Positions 35,412-44,874 are shown, counted from the stretch's first letter. The stretch: 53,453 nt of DNA from Bradyrhizobium sp. CCH5-F6 (GCF_001556045.1 NZ_LSIC01000057.1:1-53453); one strand, 5' to 3'. Notes: generated from the sequence alone by a model not told the origin. Program-made: numbers and translations.

Positions 35412-35699
35412 TCAACCCTGTCGGCGCAGGAAGCCCGTGATGGTCACCTTTTCCCAGATGCCCGCCGCGGCAAAGGGATCGGCGCGGTTGAAGGCTTCGA
35501 CCTCGGCACGGCCCGGTGCCTCGATCAGGAACAGGCTGCCGATCATCGTCTGGCCATCGTCGGAGACCAGCGGCCCGGACATCACGATCTTGACGCCGAA
35601 GCGCGAGGTGTCACTCAGGAAAGCCTTGTGGGCGTCGTAATTGGCGAGCCGGGTCGGCAGCGCGCCGTCGCGGTCGAGGGCGTGGATGGCGAACAGCAT
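35412..35699 (-). CDS. YciI family protein (possible TftG-like dehydrochlorinase)
   Basis: The 95-residue protein is a single YciI/DGPF ferredoxin-like domain: MLFAIHALDRDGALPTRL, then GVKIVMSGPLVSDDGQ and VEAFNRADPFAAAGIW. It keeps the His/Asp pair expected for the YciI active site. It is the last gene of the minus-strand operon that encodes hydroxyquinol 1,2-dioxygenase and maleylacetate reductase. In the 2,4,5-T pathway the YciI protein TftG removes chloride from 5-chlorohydroxyquinol beside the same two enzymes, so a similar task is possible. ATG 35699 has GGAGCC upstream; function here is inferred from context. Confidence 0.8.
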   Translation of the reverse strand: MLFAIHALDRDGALPTRLANYDAHKAFLSDTSRFGVKIVMSGPLVSDDGQTMIGSLFLIEAPGRAEVEAFNRADPFAAAGIWEKVTITGFLRRQG

Positions 35700-35772
35700 T
35701 GTGGGCTCCGTTTCTTGCTTGGGTTCTTGGGACGGCCGCGGGAGCGGCCGTCCGTCGTTGTCGTGCATACGT

Positions 35773-36747
35773 TCATTTGCCGGCGAGCTTGCCCGCCTCT
35801 TCGAAGGTCGGGCAAGTGCGCTGCTCCAGCGGCACGTCGAACGGCTGGTAGTTGTCCTTGGTGATGACGGTCGGTTTCAGCACGATCTCGGCGATGACCG
35901 GCTGGTTGCGCAAGGACCGGATCGCCATCATCGTGCCGAGGCAGCCCTGCGCAAAGCCGTTGTAGTCGCCGCTCGCCAGCAGCTTGCCGGATTTGATCGC
36001 GTCGATCGCCTCCTTGGTGCCGTTGATGCCGATCACCTGGGCCTTGCGGTTGGCGCCGTCGAGCGCCTCGATCGCACCGACCGCCATGGCGTCGTTGGCG
36101 GCGAGCACGCCGTCGATCTGCGAGTTCGACTGCATCAGGTTCTCCATCACCTGGAGCGCCTGGAGCCGCTGGTAATTGCCGGGCTGCGAGGCCAGCAGCT
36201 TCGCGCCCGGATTCTCCTTCAGCGCGTCGTTGAAGCCGCGGACGCGGTCGACATTGGTCAGCGAGCCCTTGACGCCCTCGATGATGACGATGTTGCCCTT
36301 GCCACCCAGCGTCTTCAGCAGGAAGCGCGCGGTCTCCAGCCCAAGGCTGTAATCGTCGGCGCCGACGAAGGACAGGAACTTGCCCCCGGCTGAGCGGTCG
36401 GTGATGTTGACGACCGGAATCTTGGCCTCGTTGATCTTCTCGACGCCGGGCACCATCGCCTTGTAGTCGACCGGCGTGAAGACGATCGCGCTCGGCTTCT
36501 TCACCACGACGTCCTCGATCTGGCTGAGTTGCTCGGGGATCGAGTCCGGCTTGGTCGGGATGTACTGAAGCGTCTTCGCGTTCAGCGTCTTCGCCATGTT
36601 GTCGGCGCCGACCCGCACCGTCTGGAAGAACGGATTGGTCTGGTTCTTGGTGAAGACGGCGATGGTCTCGCCATCCGCGCGTGCTTGCGTGGTGAACGCA
36701 GCGGCCATCAGCAGCGGCAGCGTCAAATAGCCCAGTTTCCGTTTCAT
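35773..36747 (-). CDS. Sugar-type ABC transporter substrate-binding protein (RbsB-like)
   Basis: The 324-residue precursor has a Sec signal (MKRKLGYLTLPLLMAAAF) with probable cleavage at ARA-DG near residue 25. The mature protein is a type I periplasmic binding protein: FTKNQTNPFFQTVRVGAD, AIVFTPVDYKAMVPGV, VNITDRSAGG and DGVLAANDAMAVGAIEAL are characteristic of RbsB relatives. It is encoded after its permeases and ATPase in the same operon. The neighbours are aromatic catabolism genes, so the ligand may be an aromatic or a polyol rather than ribose. Confidence 0.9.
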   Translation of the reverse strand: MKRKLGYLTLPLLMAAAFTTQARADGETIAVFTKNQTNPFFQTVRVGADNMAKTLNAKTLQYIPTKPDSIPEQLSQIEDVVVKKPSAIVFTPVDYKAMVPGVEKINEAKIPVVNITDRSAGGKFLSFVGADDYSLGLETARFLLKTLGGKGNIVIIEGVKGSLTNVDRVRGFNDALKENPGAKLLASQPGNYQRLQALQVMENLMQSNSQIDGVLAANDAMAVGAIEALDGANRKAQVIGINGTKEAIDAIKSGKLLASGDYNGFAQGCLGTMMAIRSLRNQPVIAEIVLKPTVITKDNYQPFDVPLEQRTCPTFEEAGKLAGK

Positions 36748-36789
36748 GTTGCCTCCATCCCTCGTTTTGCTTGTTGGAACTCTAGGAAC

Positions 36790-37767
36790 TCATTGCGTGC
36801 GGCGGCGCGTCTTCATGTCGAGCCAGACCGCGAGAATGACGATGACGCCGGTGACGAGCGGCTGCCAGTTGGCGCTGACCGAGAGCAGGTTCATGCCGTT
36901 CAGCACCAAGGTCAGGATCAGCGCGCCGATGAAGGTGCCGAACACGGTACCGACCCCGCCGAACAGCGAGGTGCCGCCAATCAGCACGGCCGCGATCGCC
37001 GGCAAGGTCAGGCTTTCGCCGATATCCGCCTCGGCCGAATTGAGCCGCGACAGGAAGATGATCGAGGCGAGCCCCGCCATGGTGCCGGAGACGGCATAGA
37101 CCAGCAGCAGGCGCCGCGCGACCGGAATGCCTGAGAGCCGCGCCGCCACCGGATTGGCGCCGATCGCATAGATTTCCTGACCCCAGATCGTGCGCTGTGC
37201 AAAGAACGTCCCGATGCCGAGGAACACCAGCAGCAGATAGACCGGGATCGGCAGGCCGAACAGATAGCCGCTGCCGATCTGGCGGAAGCCGGCCGGGAAG
37301 CCGTGCAGGGTCTCGCCCGCCATGTACCAGTAGGTGAGGCCGTTCAGCACCCAGAGCATGCCGTAGGTGGCGATGAAGGAGGGGATGCGGAGCGCTGTGA
37401 CCATGATGCCGTTGAGAAGGCCGACGATGCCGCCGCAGGCGAGCCCGGTGAGGATGCCGAGGGCGGGTGAGCCGGTCGTGTGGATCACGGTGCCGGCAAT
37501 GCAGGCGGACAACGCGACATTGGCGCCGACCGACAGATCCAGGCCGGCAGTCAGCACCACCAGCGTCAGGCCGGAGGCGATGAAGAAGGTCAGGCTCGCC
37601 TGCCTCAGCACATTGAGGATATTGCCGAGGCTCAGGAAGGAGTCGCTGAGCACGGCCAGCACCGCGCAGATCAGGAGCGCCGCGAGGAGACGGTAGAACA
37701 GCTGGATCGCCTCCTGTGACAGGAACGAGCGGGGCGGCGCGATGGCGTCCTTGGTGATGTCGGTCAT
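36790..37767 (-). CDS. Sugar-type ABC transporter permease (RbsC-like) 1
   Basis: The protein has 325 residues and eight or more hydrophobic segments. The RbsC family motif GLDLSVGANVALSACIAG lies near residue 90, and VLIGGTSLFGGVGTVFGTFIGAL lies near the C-terminus. It is one of two adjacent RbsC-like permeases, which suggests a heterodimeric channel. The start overlaps the stop of the upstream permease by four bases. Confidence 0.92.
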   Translation of the reverse strand: MTDITKDAIAPPRSFLSQEAIQLFYRLLAALLICAVLAVLSDSFLSLGNILNVLRQASLTFFIASGLTLVVLTAGLDLSVGANVALSACIAGTVIHTTGSPALGILTGLACGGIVGLLNGIMVTALRIPSFIATYGMLWVLNGLTYWYMAGETLHGFPAGFRQIGSGYLFGLPIPVYLLLVFLGIGTFFAQRTIWGQEIYAIGANPVAARLSGIPVARRLLLVYAVSGTMAGLASIIFLSRLNSAEADIGESLTLPAIAAVLIGGTSLFGGVGTVFGTFIGALILTLVLNGMNLLSVSANWQPLVTGVIVILAVWLDMKTRRRTQ

Positions 37768-38714
37768 GCGCGGCTCCTGAGGCCGTCGAGGAACAGGGCA
37801 ACGATGACGAGCACACCGACACTTGCGACCTGCACCGAGGATGGCAGCGAGATCAGGTTCAGCCCGTTGCGCAACACACCGACTGAGAGGACGCCGAGGA
37901 GCGTGCCGAGCAGCCAGCCATTGCCGCGCTCGAACGAGGTGCCACCGACGGCGACTGCGGCGATGGCATCGAATTCGAGGCCGAGCCCGGCGGTCGGGTG
38001 GCCGGAATTCATCCGCGCGGTCATCAGCAGGCCCGCGATTCCGGCCATGGCACCTCCGATCGCGTACACCGCGATCAGGAGCCGGTTCGGCGAGAGACCC
38101 GCATAGCGCAGCGCCTCGCGGTTGCCGCCGAGCGCGAAGATGTAGGTGCCGAACCTTGTATGATAGAGCAGCACGTGGAAGACCGCGTAGGTCACGAGCG
38201 CCATCACGATCGGAACGGGAACTCCGAGAAGCGTCGCCGAATAGATGTCGCGCACGCTGTGGGGAATGCCGACCACGCTCTGGCCGTCGCTGACGATCAG
38301 CGACAGGCCCTGCGCCATGCCGAGCGTCCCCAGCGTTGCGACGAAGGGCGGAATGCCCAGGATCGCGACCAGCCAGCCGTTGGCGACGCCGAAGGCCGTG
38401 CCGACCAGCAGGCCGACACCCAAGCCCAGCAACATCGAGTTGGTCGCGAGCGACACGATTGCGACGCAGAGCGAGGTCAGCGTCAGCACGGCGCCCATCG
38501 AGAGGTCCAGTCCCTCCGTCATGATGATCAGCGTCATCGGCAGCGCAAGCATGGTCAGGATGGTCGACTGCACCAGTACGTTGGAGAGGTTGGCGACCGA
38601 CAGGAAGCCGGGCGCGATGACGCTGAACAGCGCGATCAGCAGCACCAGGACCATGGCAACGCCGGGAATGCGCTGCAGCGGGTTGGGTTGTGAAACAACC
38701 GCGGCTTCACGCAT
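37764..38714 (-). CDS. Sugar-type ABC transporter permease (RbsC-like) 2
   Basis: The 316-residue membrane protein has EGLDLSMGAVLTLTSLCVA near residue 70 and VAVGGTSFERGNGWLLGTLLGVL near the C-terminus, both typical of RbsC relatives. It overlaps the ATPase gene by eight bases upstream and the second permease by four downstream. The two permeases are clearly different sequences, not a recent duplication. Confidence 0.92.
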   Translation of the reverse strand: MREAAVVSQPNPLQRIPGVAMVLVLLIALFSVIAPGFLSVANLSNVLVQSTILTMLALPMTLIIMTEGLDLSMGAVLTLTSLCVAIVSLATNSMLLGLGVGLLVGTAFGVANGWLVAILGIPPFVATLGTLGMAQGLSLIVSDGQSVVGIPHSVRDIYSATLLGVPVPIVMALVTYAVFHVLLYHTRFGTYIFALGGNREALRYAGLSPNRLLIAVYAIGGAMAGIAGLLMTARMNSGHPTAGLGLEFDAIAAVAVGGTSFERGNGWLLGTLLGVLSVGVLRNGLNLISLPSSVQVASVGVLVIVALFLDGLRSRA

Positions 38715-40230
38715 GATGCATCCCCAGTCGCACGATGTTCTCCTCGGTCAATTCGTTGCGTGTCAGGTGTCCGGCAATGCGCCCCTCGCGCATGACATAG
38801 GCGCGGTCGCAGACATGGCAGATCTCGACCTGTTCGGAGGAGATCATCAGGGCGGCAGCGCCTTCGGCCACCAGCCGATCGATCAGAGCGAAGATCTCCG
38901 ATTTGGCGCCGATGTCGATGCCCCGCGTCGGCTCGTCGAAGATGAAGAGCTTTGAGCCGGCCGCGAGCCATTTGCCGATCACGACCTTCTGCTGGTTCCC
39001 ACCCGAAAGCAGGCCGACGGTCTGGCGTGCGCTCGGCGTTGCAATGCGCAGTTGCCGGATCAGGCCGTCGGATGTGCGCTGTGCACGGCGCTGGTCGAAC
39101 AGGCCGCTCGGGAATAGCTTTCGCAACGCTGACACCACGAGATTGTCGCTCACCGAGCGCAGCAGTGCGAGGCCCTCGCTCTTGCGGCTCTCCGGGATCA
39201 GCGCAATACCGCGGCGGGCGGCGAGGTCCGGTTCGCCGGAGATGGTCTTGCCATCGAAGATGATCTGTCCTGAAGTGACGGGGTCGGCGCCGAAAATGGC
39301 GCGCGCGACCTCGCTGCGGCCGGAGCCGACGAGGCCGCAAAGGCCGACGATCTCGCCCCGGCGCACCTCGATGTTGATGTCTGCGATTCCCGTCGACGCG
39401 GCGAGGCCCCTGACCTCGAGCAGCAGCTCCCCGGGCTTCTCGGCAAAGTTGCGCGGATAGGTCATGTCGACGTTGCGGCCGACCATCATGCGCACCAGCT
39501 GGTCCGGCGTGACGTCGGAGGGCCGGACACCGTCGATGCGGCGGCCGTCGCGCAGCACCGTGATGCGATCGCCGAGCGCGAACACCTCGGCCATGCGGTG
39601 GGAGATGTAGACGATCGAGACCCCATCGGCCTTCAGCCGCGCGATCAGCGCGAACAGCAGTTCGGTCTCGCGGTCCGACAGCGCCGCCGTCGGCTCGTCC
39701 ATGACGAGGATGCGAGCGTTCTGGCTGATCGCCTTCGCGATCTCGACCATCTGCTGCTGCGCCACGCCGAGCTTGTCGACGGTGGTGGAGGGATCGATGT
39801 CGAAGCCGATCGTGCCGAGCACGCGTCTGGCGTCAGCCAGGATCCGGCGGCGGTCGATGGTGCCCGGGATGCGGCCCTTCGGCTCGCGGCCGAGAAAGAT
39901 GTTTTGCGCGATGTCGAGATGGGGGACCAGCGAAAATTCCTGGAAAATTACGGCGATCCCGAGCTTCTGCGCATCGGCGGCCGACGAGATCGCGACCTTC
40001 TCGCCCTTGTAGTAGAACTCGCCGGCATCCGCGCGGTAGGCGCCGCACAGAACCTTCATCAGGCTCGACTTGCCGGCTCCGTTCTCGCCCAGCAGCATGT
40101 GCACTTCACCCGGGTGGACGGCAAAAGACACGTCGTCCAGCGCCTTGACGCCGGGAAATTCCTTGCTGATGCCGCGCAGCTCCAGCAGCGGCGTGGGTGA
40201 GGTGACTTCTATCGGAAGCGCGTCGCTCAT
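38707..40230 (-). CDS. Sugar-type ABC transporter ATP-binding protein (RbsA-like, two domains)
   Basis: This 507-residue protein has two nucleotide-binding domains as in RbsA. The first has Walker A LLGENGAGKSSLMK (about residue 46) and Walker B ILVMDEPTAALSDRE. The second has a degenerate Walker A-like LVGSGRSEVAR and then LLSGGNQQKVVIGKWL and LFIFDEPTRGIDIG. The weak second P-loop is normal in this family. It energises the two RbsC-like permeases. Its start overlaps the stop of the flavoprotein gene in ATGA. Confidence 0.94.
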   Translation of the reverse strand: MSDALPIEVTSPTPLLELRGISKEFPGVKALDDVSFAVHPGEVHMLLGENGAGKSSLMKVLCGAYRADAGEFYYKGEKVAISSAADAQKLGIAVIFQEFSLVPHLDIAQNIFLGREPKGRIPGTIDRRRILADARRVLGTIGFDIDPSTTVDKLGVAQQQMVEIAKAISQNARILVMDEPTAALSDRETELLFALIARLKADGVSIVYISHRMAEVFALGDRITVLRDGRRIDGVRPSDVTPDQLVRMMVGRNVDMTYPRNFAEKPGELLLEVRGLAASTGIADINIEVRRGEIVGLCGLVGSGRSEVARAIFGADPVTSGQIIFDGKTISGEPDLAARRGIALIPESRKSEGLALLRSVSDNLVVSALRKLFPSGLFDQRRAQRTSDGLIRQLRIATPSARQTVGLLSGGNQQKVVIGKWLAAGSKLFIFDEPTRGIDIGAKSEIFALIDRLVAEGAAALMISSEQVEICHVCDRAYVMREGRIAGHLTRNELTEENIVRLGMHHA

Positions 40231-41621
40231 GCCTTGGCTCCGCTCGCAAAGATCTTTCCGGGGTTCATGAGACCATTCGGATCTAGCGCGGACTTGATCG
40301 ACCGCATCACGTCGACAGCTTCGCCGAGCTCGTCAGCGAGGTAGTCGATCTTGCCGAGACCGATGCCGTGCTCGCCCGTGCAGGTGCCGTCCATCGCGAT
40401 GGCGCGGGCGACCATGCGGGCCTGCAGCGCCTTGGCCCCTTCGGTCTCCTCGGGCTTTGCCGGATCGATCAGGATCAGCATGTGGAAATTGCCGTCGCCG
40501 ACATGGCCGACGATCGGTGCGGTGAAGCCGTGCTCGTCCGCGTCGCGCCGCGTTTCGGTCAGGCATTCCGCGAGACGCGAGATCGGCACGCAGACATCGG
40601 TGATCACCGCGCGTGCGCCGGGCCGCAGGCCAAGGCCAGCATAGAGCGTGTTGTCGCGGGCATGCCACAGCCGGCTGCGGTCTTCCGGCGCCTTGGCCCA
40701 CGCAAAGCCATGGCCGCCATTGTCTGCCGCGATCGCCTGCGCGGCCTCAGCCTGCTCGGCGACGGAGGACTCGGAGCCATGGAATTCGAAGAACAGGGTT
40801 GGCGTCTCGCGATAGCCGAGCTTGGCGTAGGCGTTGATGCCGCGCATCATGACGTCGTCGAGGAGCTCGATGCGCGCGACGGGGATTGCCGACTGGATGA
40901 CGGAGATGGCGGTGTCGACGGCGTCGTGCAAGGTGTCGAAGCTACAGACTGCGGCCGAGATCGCCTGCGGCACGGGGTGGACCTTCAGCGTGATCTCGGT
41001 AATGATTCCGAGCGTGCCTTCCGCGCCGACGAATATGCGCGTCAGATCGTAGCCGGCGGCCGACTTGCGGGCGCGCTTGGCGGTGCGGATGACGCGGCCG
41101 TCGGCCAGCACCACCTCGAGCGCCATGACGTTGTCCTTCATGGTGCCGTAGCGTACTGCCATGGTGCCCGACGCGCGCGTCGAGGTCATGCCCCCGATCG
41201 AAGCATCGGCACCGGGATCGATCGGAAAGAAGAGGCCTGTGTTGCGCAGCTCTGCATTGAGCTGCTTGCGCGTGATTCCGGGCTGCACCACGACATCCAT
41301 GTCGCTGTCGTGCACTGCCAGCACCTTGTTCATGCGCACAAAGTCGAAGCAGACGCCGCCCGCGACCGCCGCCGCATTGCCTTCGAGCGAGGTGCCGGCG
41401 CCGAACGGAACGATCGGCATGCCCGCGCCGGCGCAGAGCTTGACGATGTCCACAACCTCCTGCGTCGTCTCGGGGAAGACGACGATGTCCGGCGGCAGGC
41501 TCCGATAATGAGATTCGCTCTGCCCATGCTGATCGAGCACGCCGCGCGCGACGCTTGCGCGCGAGCCGATCATGCCGGTGAGGCGCTCGGCCAATATGCT
41601 CGTGCTGACCCGCGGTCCCAT
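40227..41621 (-). CDS. FAD-linked oxidoreductase (GlcD / D-lactate dehydrogenase type)
   Basis: The 464-residue flavoprotein has the PCMH-type FAD-binding domain (VPFGAGTSLEGNAAAV near residue 75 and TSTRASGTMAVRYGTMKDNV near residue 150). The C-terminal cap ends with GTCTGEHGIGLGKIDYL and DPNGLMNPGKIF, as in glycolate oxidase GlcD and D-lactate dehydrogenases. It oxidises a 2-hydroxy acid and passes electrons to a cytochrome or quinone. In this operon it may oxidise a hydroxy acid side product of the aromatic pathway; the exact acid is unknown. It lies between the dioxygenase and the ABC importer genes. Confidence 0.88.
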   Translation of the reverse strand: MGPRVSTSILAERLTGMIGSRASVARGVLDQHGQSESHYRSLPPDIVVFPETTQEVVDIVKLCAGAGMPIVPFGAGTSLEGNAAAVAGGVCFDFVRMNKVLAVHDSDMDVVVQPGITRKQLNAELRNTGLFFPIDPGADASIGGMTSTRASGTMAVRYGTMKDNVMALEVVLADGRVIRTAKRARKSAAGYDLTRIFVGAEGTLGIITEITLKVHPVPQAISAAVCSFDTLHDAVDTAISVIQSAIPVARIELLDDVMMRGINAYAKLGYRETPTLFFEFHGSESSVAEQAEAAQAIAADNGGHGFAWAKAPEDRSRLWHARDNTLYAGLGLRPGARAVITDVCVPISRLAECLTETRRDADEHGFTAPIVGHVGDGNFHMLILIDPAKPEETEGAKALQARMVARAIAMDGTCTGEHGIGLGKIDYLADELGEAVDVMRSIKSALDPNGLMNPGKIFASGAKA

Positions 41622-41676
41622 CCTCAGCTCCCGTCTGCTCCCTGTCGGACTCTTGCCGGTCCGCCGCCGCTTGAGT

Positions 41677-42561
41677 TTAAGCCGCTCTCGCGCTGCTCGC
41701 GAGCTGCTTCAGGCCGAAATCGTAGTTGAGATGAAAATACTCGCTGTGCACCATGCGACCATCGGGCGCACGGCCAGCGGGATGCTTGACGAACTCGCGG
41801 ATCAGGCTGTCCTTGACCCCGAACACCACGTCACTGTCGAGATATTGGTCGCCCGCAACAAACACGTGCGTCACCAGCTGCTCGAATCCGGGTGCTGAGA
41901 TCATGAAGTGCACGTGCGCCGGGCGCCAGGGATGACGCCCCTGCACCTCCAGCATTTCGCCGACCGGGCCATCATGCGGAATGGGGTAGGCGGCGGGTTT
42001 GATCGACCAGAAATGAAAGCGGCCGTTGGCATCGGTGTGGAAGCGGGCGCGCATCGCGAGGTCGCCGATGGCGTCGAGCTGCTGCACGTCGTAGTAGCCG
42101 TCGTTGTCGGAGTGCCAGACGTCGACGATGGCGCCCGCCAGCGGCTTGCCGTCCACGGTCGAGACCGAGCCGGTGACCAGCATCGGATCGCCTTGCATCG
42201 GCCCGGAGATGTCAGCGCCGCTGTCCTTCTCCGGCGCGGCCTGGACGAAGAACGGGCCGAGCACCGTGGTCTCGGTCGCGCCTTCCGGCACCGGGTGGTT
42301 GATCGCATCGACCAGCATGGAGACGCCGAGCGTGTCCGACAGAAGGATGAACTCCTGGCGCTTGTCGCTGCACATGTGCCCGGTGCGGGTCAGGAAATCG
42401 ATGCCGTACTCCCATTCCTTCTGGGTCGGTCGCACCTCGCGGACGAAGGCATGAAGGTGACGCACCAAGGCCTCGCTGATTTGCTTGACGCGCGGATCGG
42501 TCGCCCCTGAGATCCGCTCCAGCACCGCGTCGGTGATCGTGTTCTCGTCGAAGTTACGCAT
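41677..42561 (-). CDS. Hydroxyquinol 1,2-dioxygenase (intradiol)
   Basis: The 294-residue protein has the N-terminal dimerisation helix region and the intradiol catalytic domain. The non-heme Fe(III) ligands are visible: Tyr157 in DGYYDVQ, Tyr192 in AAYPIPHDGPVG, and His216 and His218 in HPWRPAHVHF. RQEFILLSDTLGVSMLVD and GATETTVLGPFFV are typical of the hydroxyquinol/chlorocatechol branch rather than protocatechuate dioxygenase. It cleaves benzene-1,2,4-triol to maleylacetate, which the reductase encoded at 44879-45958 converts to 3-oxoadipate. This pairing makes the substrate call fairly secure. Confidence 0.9.
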   Translation of the reverse strand: MRNFDENTITDAVLERISGATDPRVKQISEALVRHLHAFVREVRPTQKEWEYGIDFLTRTGHMCSDKRQEFILLSDTLGVSMLVDAINHPVPEGATETTVLGPFFVQAAPEKDSGADISGPMQGDPMLVTGSVSTVDGKPLAGAIVDVWHSDNDGYYDVQQLDAIGDLAMRARFHTDANGRFHFWSIKPAAYPIPHDGPVGEMLEVQGRHPWRPAHVHFMISAPGFEQLVTHVFVAGDQYLDSDVVFGVKDSLIREFVKHPAGRAPDGRMVHSEYFHLNYDFGLKQLASSARAA

Positions 42562-42576
42562 GCGTGCCTCCGTTGG

Positions 42577-43479
42577 TCACAGCTTCGGCTCGCCGAGGCC
42601 GGACAGCCGTTCCAGATGCTTGACGGTCGCGATGAAGTCGGTGTCGCCGTCGCCCTGCGCGACCAGCGAGCCGTAGGTTTCGCGCACCTGCGCCGCGAGC
42701 TGAAGCGGCACGCCGACGGCATGGCCGGCACCGAGGATGAGATCGAGATCCTTGGCCATCTGCTTGCAGGAGAAGGTGGACTCGAAATCGCGGGCCCGTA
42801 GCGGCGCGGTCTTGTACTTCACCATCGGCGAGGCGACCGCGCTGTCGTCGAGCACCTTTAGGATGTCCTGCCAGGCGATGCCGCCCTTGCGGGCCAGCGC
42901 CAGGCTCTCGGCCATCATCGCCGCCGACACGGCGATCATGAGATTGACGGAGAGCTTGGCGTAGCGCGCTTCCTCGGCCGGGCCTAGATAGGTCTGGGCA
43001 CGGGTGAAGGCGACGAACAGCGGCTTTGCGCTTTCGAAGGCGTCCTTCGGTCCCGACACGAAACAGGTCAGCGCGCCCGTGTGCACGATGCTGGCGTTGC
43101 CGGAGACCGGCGAGCGAAGATAGGCGATCCCGCGTGCCTGCGCGGCGGCTGCGACCTCGGTGGAGGCTTCGACGCTCACGGTGCTGGTTTCGATGAGAAC
43201 AGCTTTTGGCGTCATCGCGGCGATCAGGCCGTTAGGGCCGAGCAGCGCACCGCGCAGGGCAGCGTCATCTGGCAAAGACGTGACGACCGCGGCCTTGCGG
43301 CTCACGGCCTCGGCCGGCGATGCGGCAATCGCGATGCCTTGCGCGCGTGCCTCATCGATCCGCGCCGCACTTTGGTCGAACGCGGTGACGGCAAAGCCAG
43401 CCTTGGCGACGAGCACCGACATCGGCAGGCCCATCTTGCCGATCCCGATGAAAGCGACGTTCTTCGAAGTGTCTGTCAT
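42577..43479 (-). CDS. NAD(P)-dependent oxidoreductase (3-hydroxyisobutyrate dehydrogenase family)
   Basis: The 300-residue protein has the N-terminal Rossmann motif FIGIGKMGLPMSVLVAKAG (residues 10-28) and the substrate motif RSPVSGNASIVHTG near residue 120. The conserved lysine is in RYAKLSVNLM, and KQMAKDLDLILGAG lies in the C-terminal helical domain. Members reduce or oxidise beta-hydroxy acids; tartronate semialdehyde reductase is a relative. It lies 15 bp upstream of the dioxygenase gene, within the operon. The substrate is unknown. Confidence 0.87.
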   Translation of the reverse strand: MTDTSKNVAFIGIGKMGLPMSVLVAKAGFAVTAFDQSAARIDEARAQGIAIAASPAEAVSRKAAVVTSLPDDAALRGALLGPNGLIAAMTPKAVLIETSTVSVEASTEVAAAAQARGIAYLRSPVSGNASIVHTGALTCFVSGPKDAFESAKPLFVAFTRAQTYLGPAEEARYAKLSVNLMIAVSAAMMAESLALARKGGIAWQDILKVLDDSAVASPMVKYKTAPLRARDFESTFSCKQMAKDLDLILGAGHAVGVPLQLAAQVRETYGSLVAQGDGDTDFIATVKHLERLSGLGEPKL

Positions 43480-43500
43480 CGTCCTTGTCCGTTGGCGCCG

Positions 43501-44874
43501 TCAGGCGGCGCGTCCTTGTCGCTCGATGTCCTGCACCAGCCGCCGGCCGGATTGCGCCAGCAATTCCATCTTCGTCTCCAGCCCCTCGGCCAGCAACCGG
43601 CCGTTACGCTTCTTCCAGGTGCCGCCGATCATCGAGGCCTCGATATTGGCAAGGCCCGTCTGCATCACGACGGTGGCGACGGGATCGTGCACCGGGACGA
43701 GATTGAGATCGGAGGCGTTGATGATGACGAGATCGGCGAGCTTGCCCGGCGTCAGCGAGCCGATCTGGTGCTCGCGACCGAGCATGCGCGCGCCTTCCGT
43801 CGTGATCCAACGCAGCGCTTCGCGGACGGGAATGGTAGTGGTCACCGGGATGGTCCCGCTGGTCTTGCGCGACTCCGCATTGTCGAGCGACCGCTGCATG
43901 GAGAGCGCGACGCGGGCGGCGGAGAGAAGATCGCCGGCCAGCACGGATTCCAGATCAATGCCGATCGTCGGCCGAACGCCGCGTTTCAGGAGGCGTCCTG
44001 TAATGGGAAAGCCGTGACCCTGGATCATCTCATTCTCGGGCGTGATCGAGAACGACACGCCGAGATCGACCATTCGGTCGAGGAGATCGTCGGGCAGATC
44101 GTTGCCATGGACGATGTTCACGCCCGGACCGACGAGCCCGGCCTCGATCAGCTTCTCCCAGCCGCCGGGTGTCTTGGCCGGGCCGCCGCCCTGATGCATC
44201 GATGCGATCAGGTTGAGCTCACGCGCAAGGCGGAAATCGTGCATGGCGACGTCGAGGGTCGAATAGTGCGGTCCCAGGATAGCAAGCCCCAGCGTGACGA
44301 GACCATTGCGGTCGGCGAGGGGGCCTGTCAGCAACCGCTCGACCTCGCGGCGTGGATGCGGCACTTCCGAGAAATGCGGCTCGCCGGGCTTCGGCTCGGG
44401 TTTCGGCGAGCCGTGGAAGAAGGCGGCGCGAATGCCGCTCTCGAACAGGCCGCGCACGGCAGCATCGGTATGATCAGGCGTCGGGTTGTTGTGGCACCAG
44501 TCAACGAGGGTGGTCGTGCCGCAATTGATCTGGTTCAGCGCGCCGACCAGCGTCGCAATGTGGATGTCCTCGGGCCGGAACACGGTCGCGAGCCCGGCAT
44601 GCATGCGGCGGAAATATTCGAGCAGGGTCCAGTTTGCGGCGTAACCTCGCAAGCCCGTCTGCCAGGAGTGCATATGCGCGTTGATGAGGCCGGGGATCAC
44701 GATGCGCCCGGCGCCGTCGACGATTTCGGTCTCGGCGGCACCGCTGCCGAGGTCGATCGAGGGGCGCACGTCGACGATCCGGTTGCCTTCGACCAGCACA
44801 TCGCCGCTCGAAAGGTCGCCGATCCTGTCATCCATGCTGATGACGGTCGCGGATCTGATCAGCGTGCGCCGCAT
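43501..44874 (-). CDS. Amidohydrolase (TrzN/AtzA/cytosine deaminase-like)
   Basis: The 457-residue enzyme has the metal-dependent amidohydrolase fold. The HxH is in GLINAHMHSWQTG (about residue 68), further metal ligands are in LIASMHQGG and VNIVHGNDLPDD, and the aspartate is in TIGIDLESVLAGD. It is closest in style to the ATZ/TRZ group, which deaminates or dechlorinates heterocycles and aminated aromatics. Its place between maleylacetate reductase and the HIBADH-like gene suggests it converts the imported substrate, possibly by removing an amino or chloro group, before ring hydroxylation. The true substrate is unknown. Confidence 0.88.
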   Translation of the reverse strand: MRRTLIRSATVISMDDRIGDLSSGDVLVEGNRIVDVRPSIDLGSGAAETEIVDGAGRIVIPGLINAHMHSWQTGLRGYAANWTLLEYFRRMHAGLATVFRPEDIHIATLVGALNQINCGTTTLVDWCHNNPTPDHTDAAVRGLFESGIRAAFFHGSPKPEPKPGEPHFSEVPHPRREVERLLTGPLADRNGLVTLGLAILGPHYSTLDVAMHDFRLARELNLIASMHQGGGPAKTPGGWEKLIEAGLVGPGVNIVHGNDLPDDLLDRMVDLGVSFSITPENEMIQGHGFPITGRLLKRGVRPTIGIDLESVLAGDLLSAARVALSMQRSLDNAESRKTSGTIPVTTTIPVREALRWITTEGARMLGREHQIGSLTPGKLADLVIINASDLNLVPVHDPVATVVMQTGLANIEASMIGGTWKKRNGRLLAEGLETKMELLAQSGRRLVQDIERQGRAA

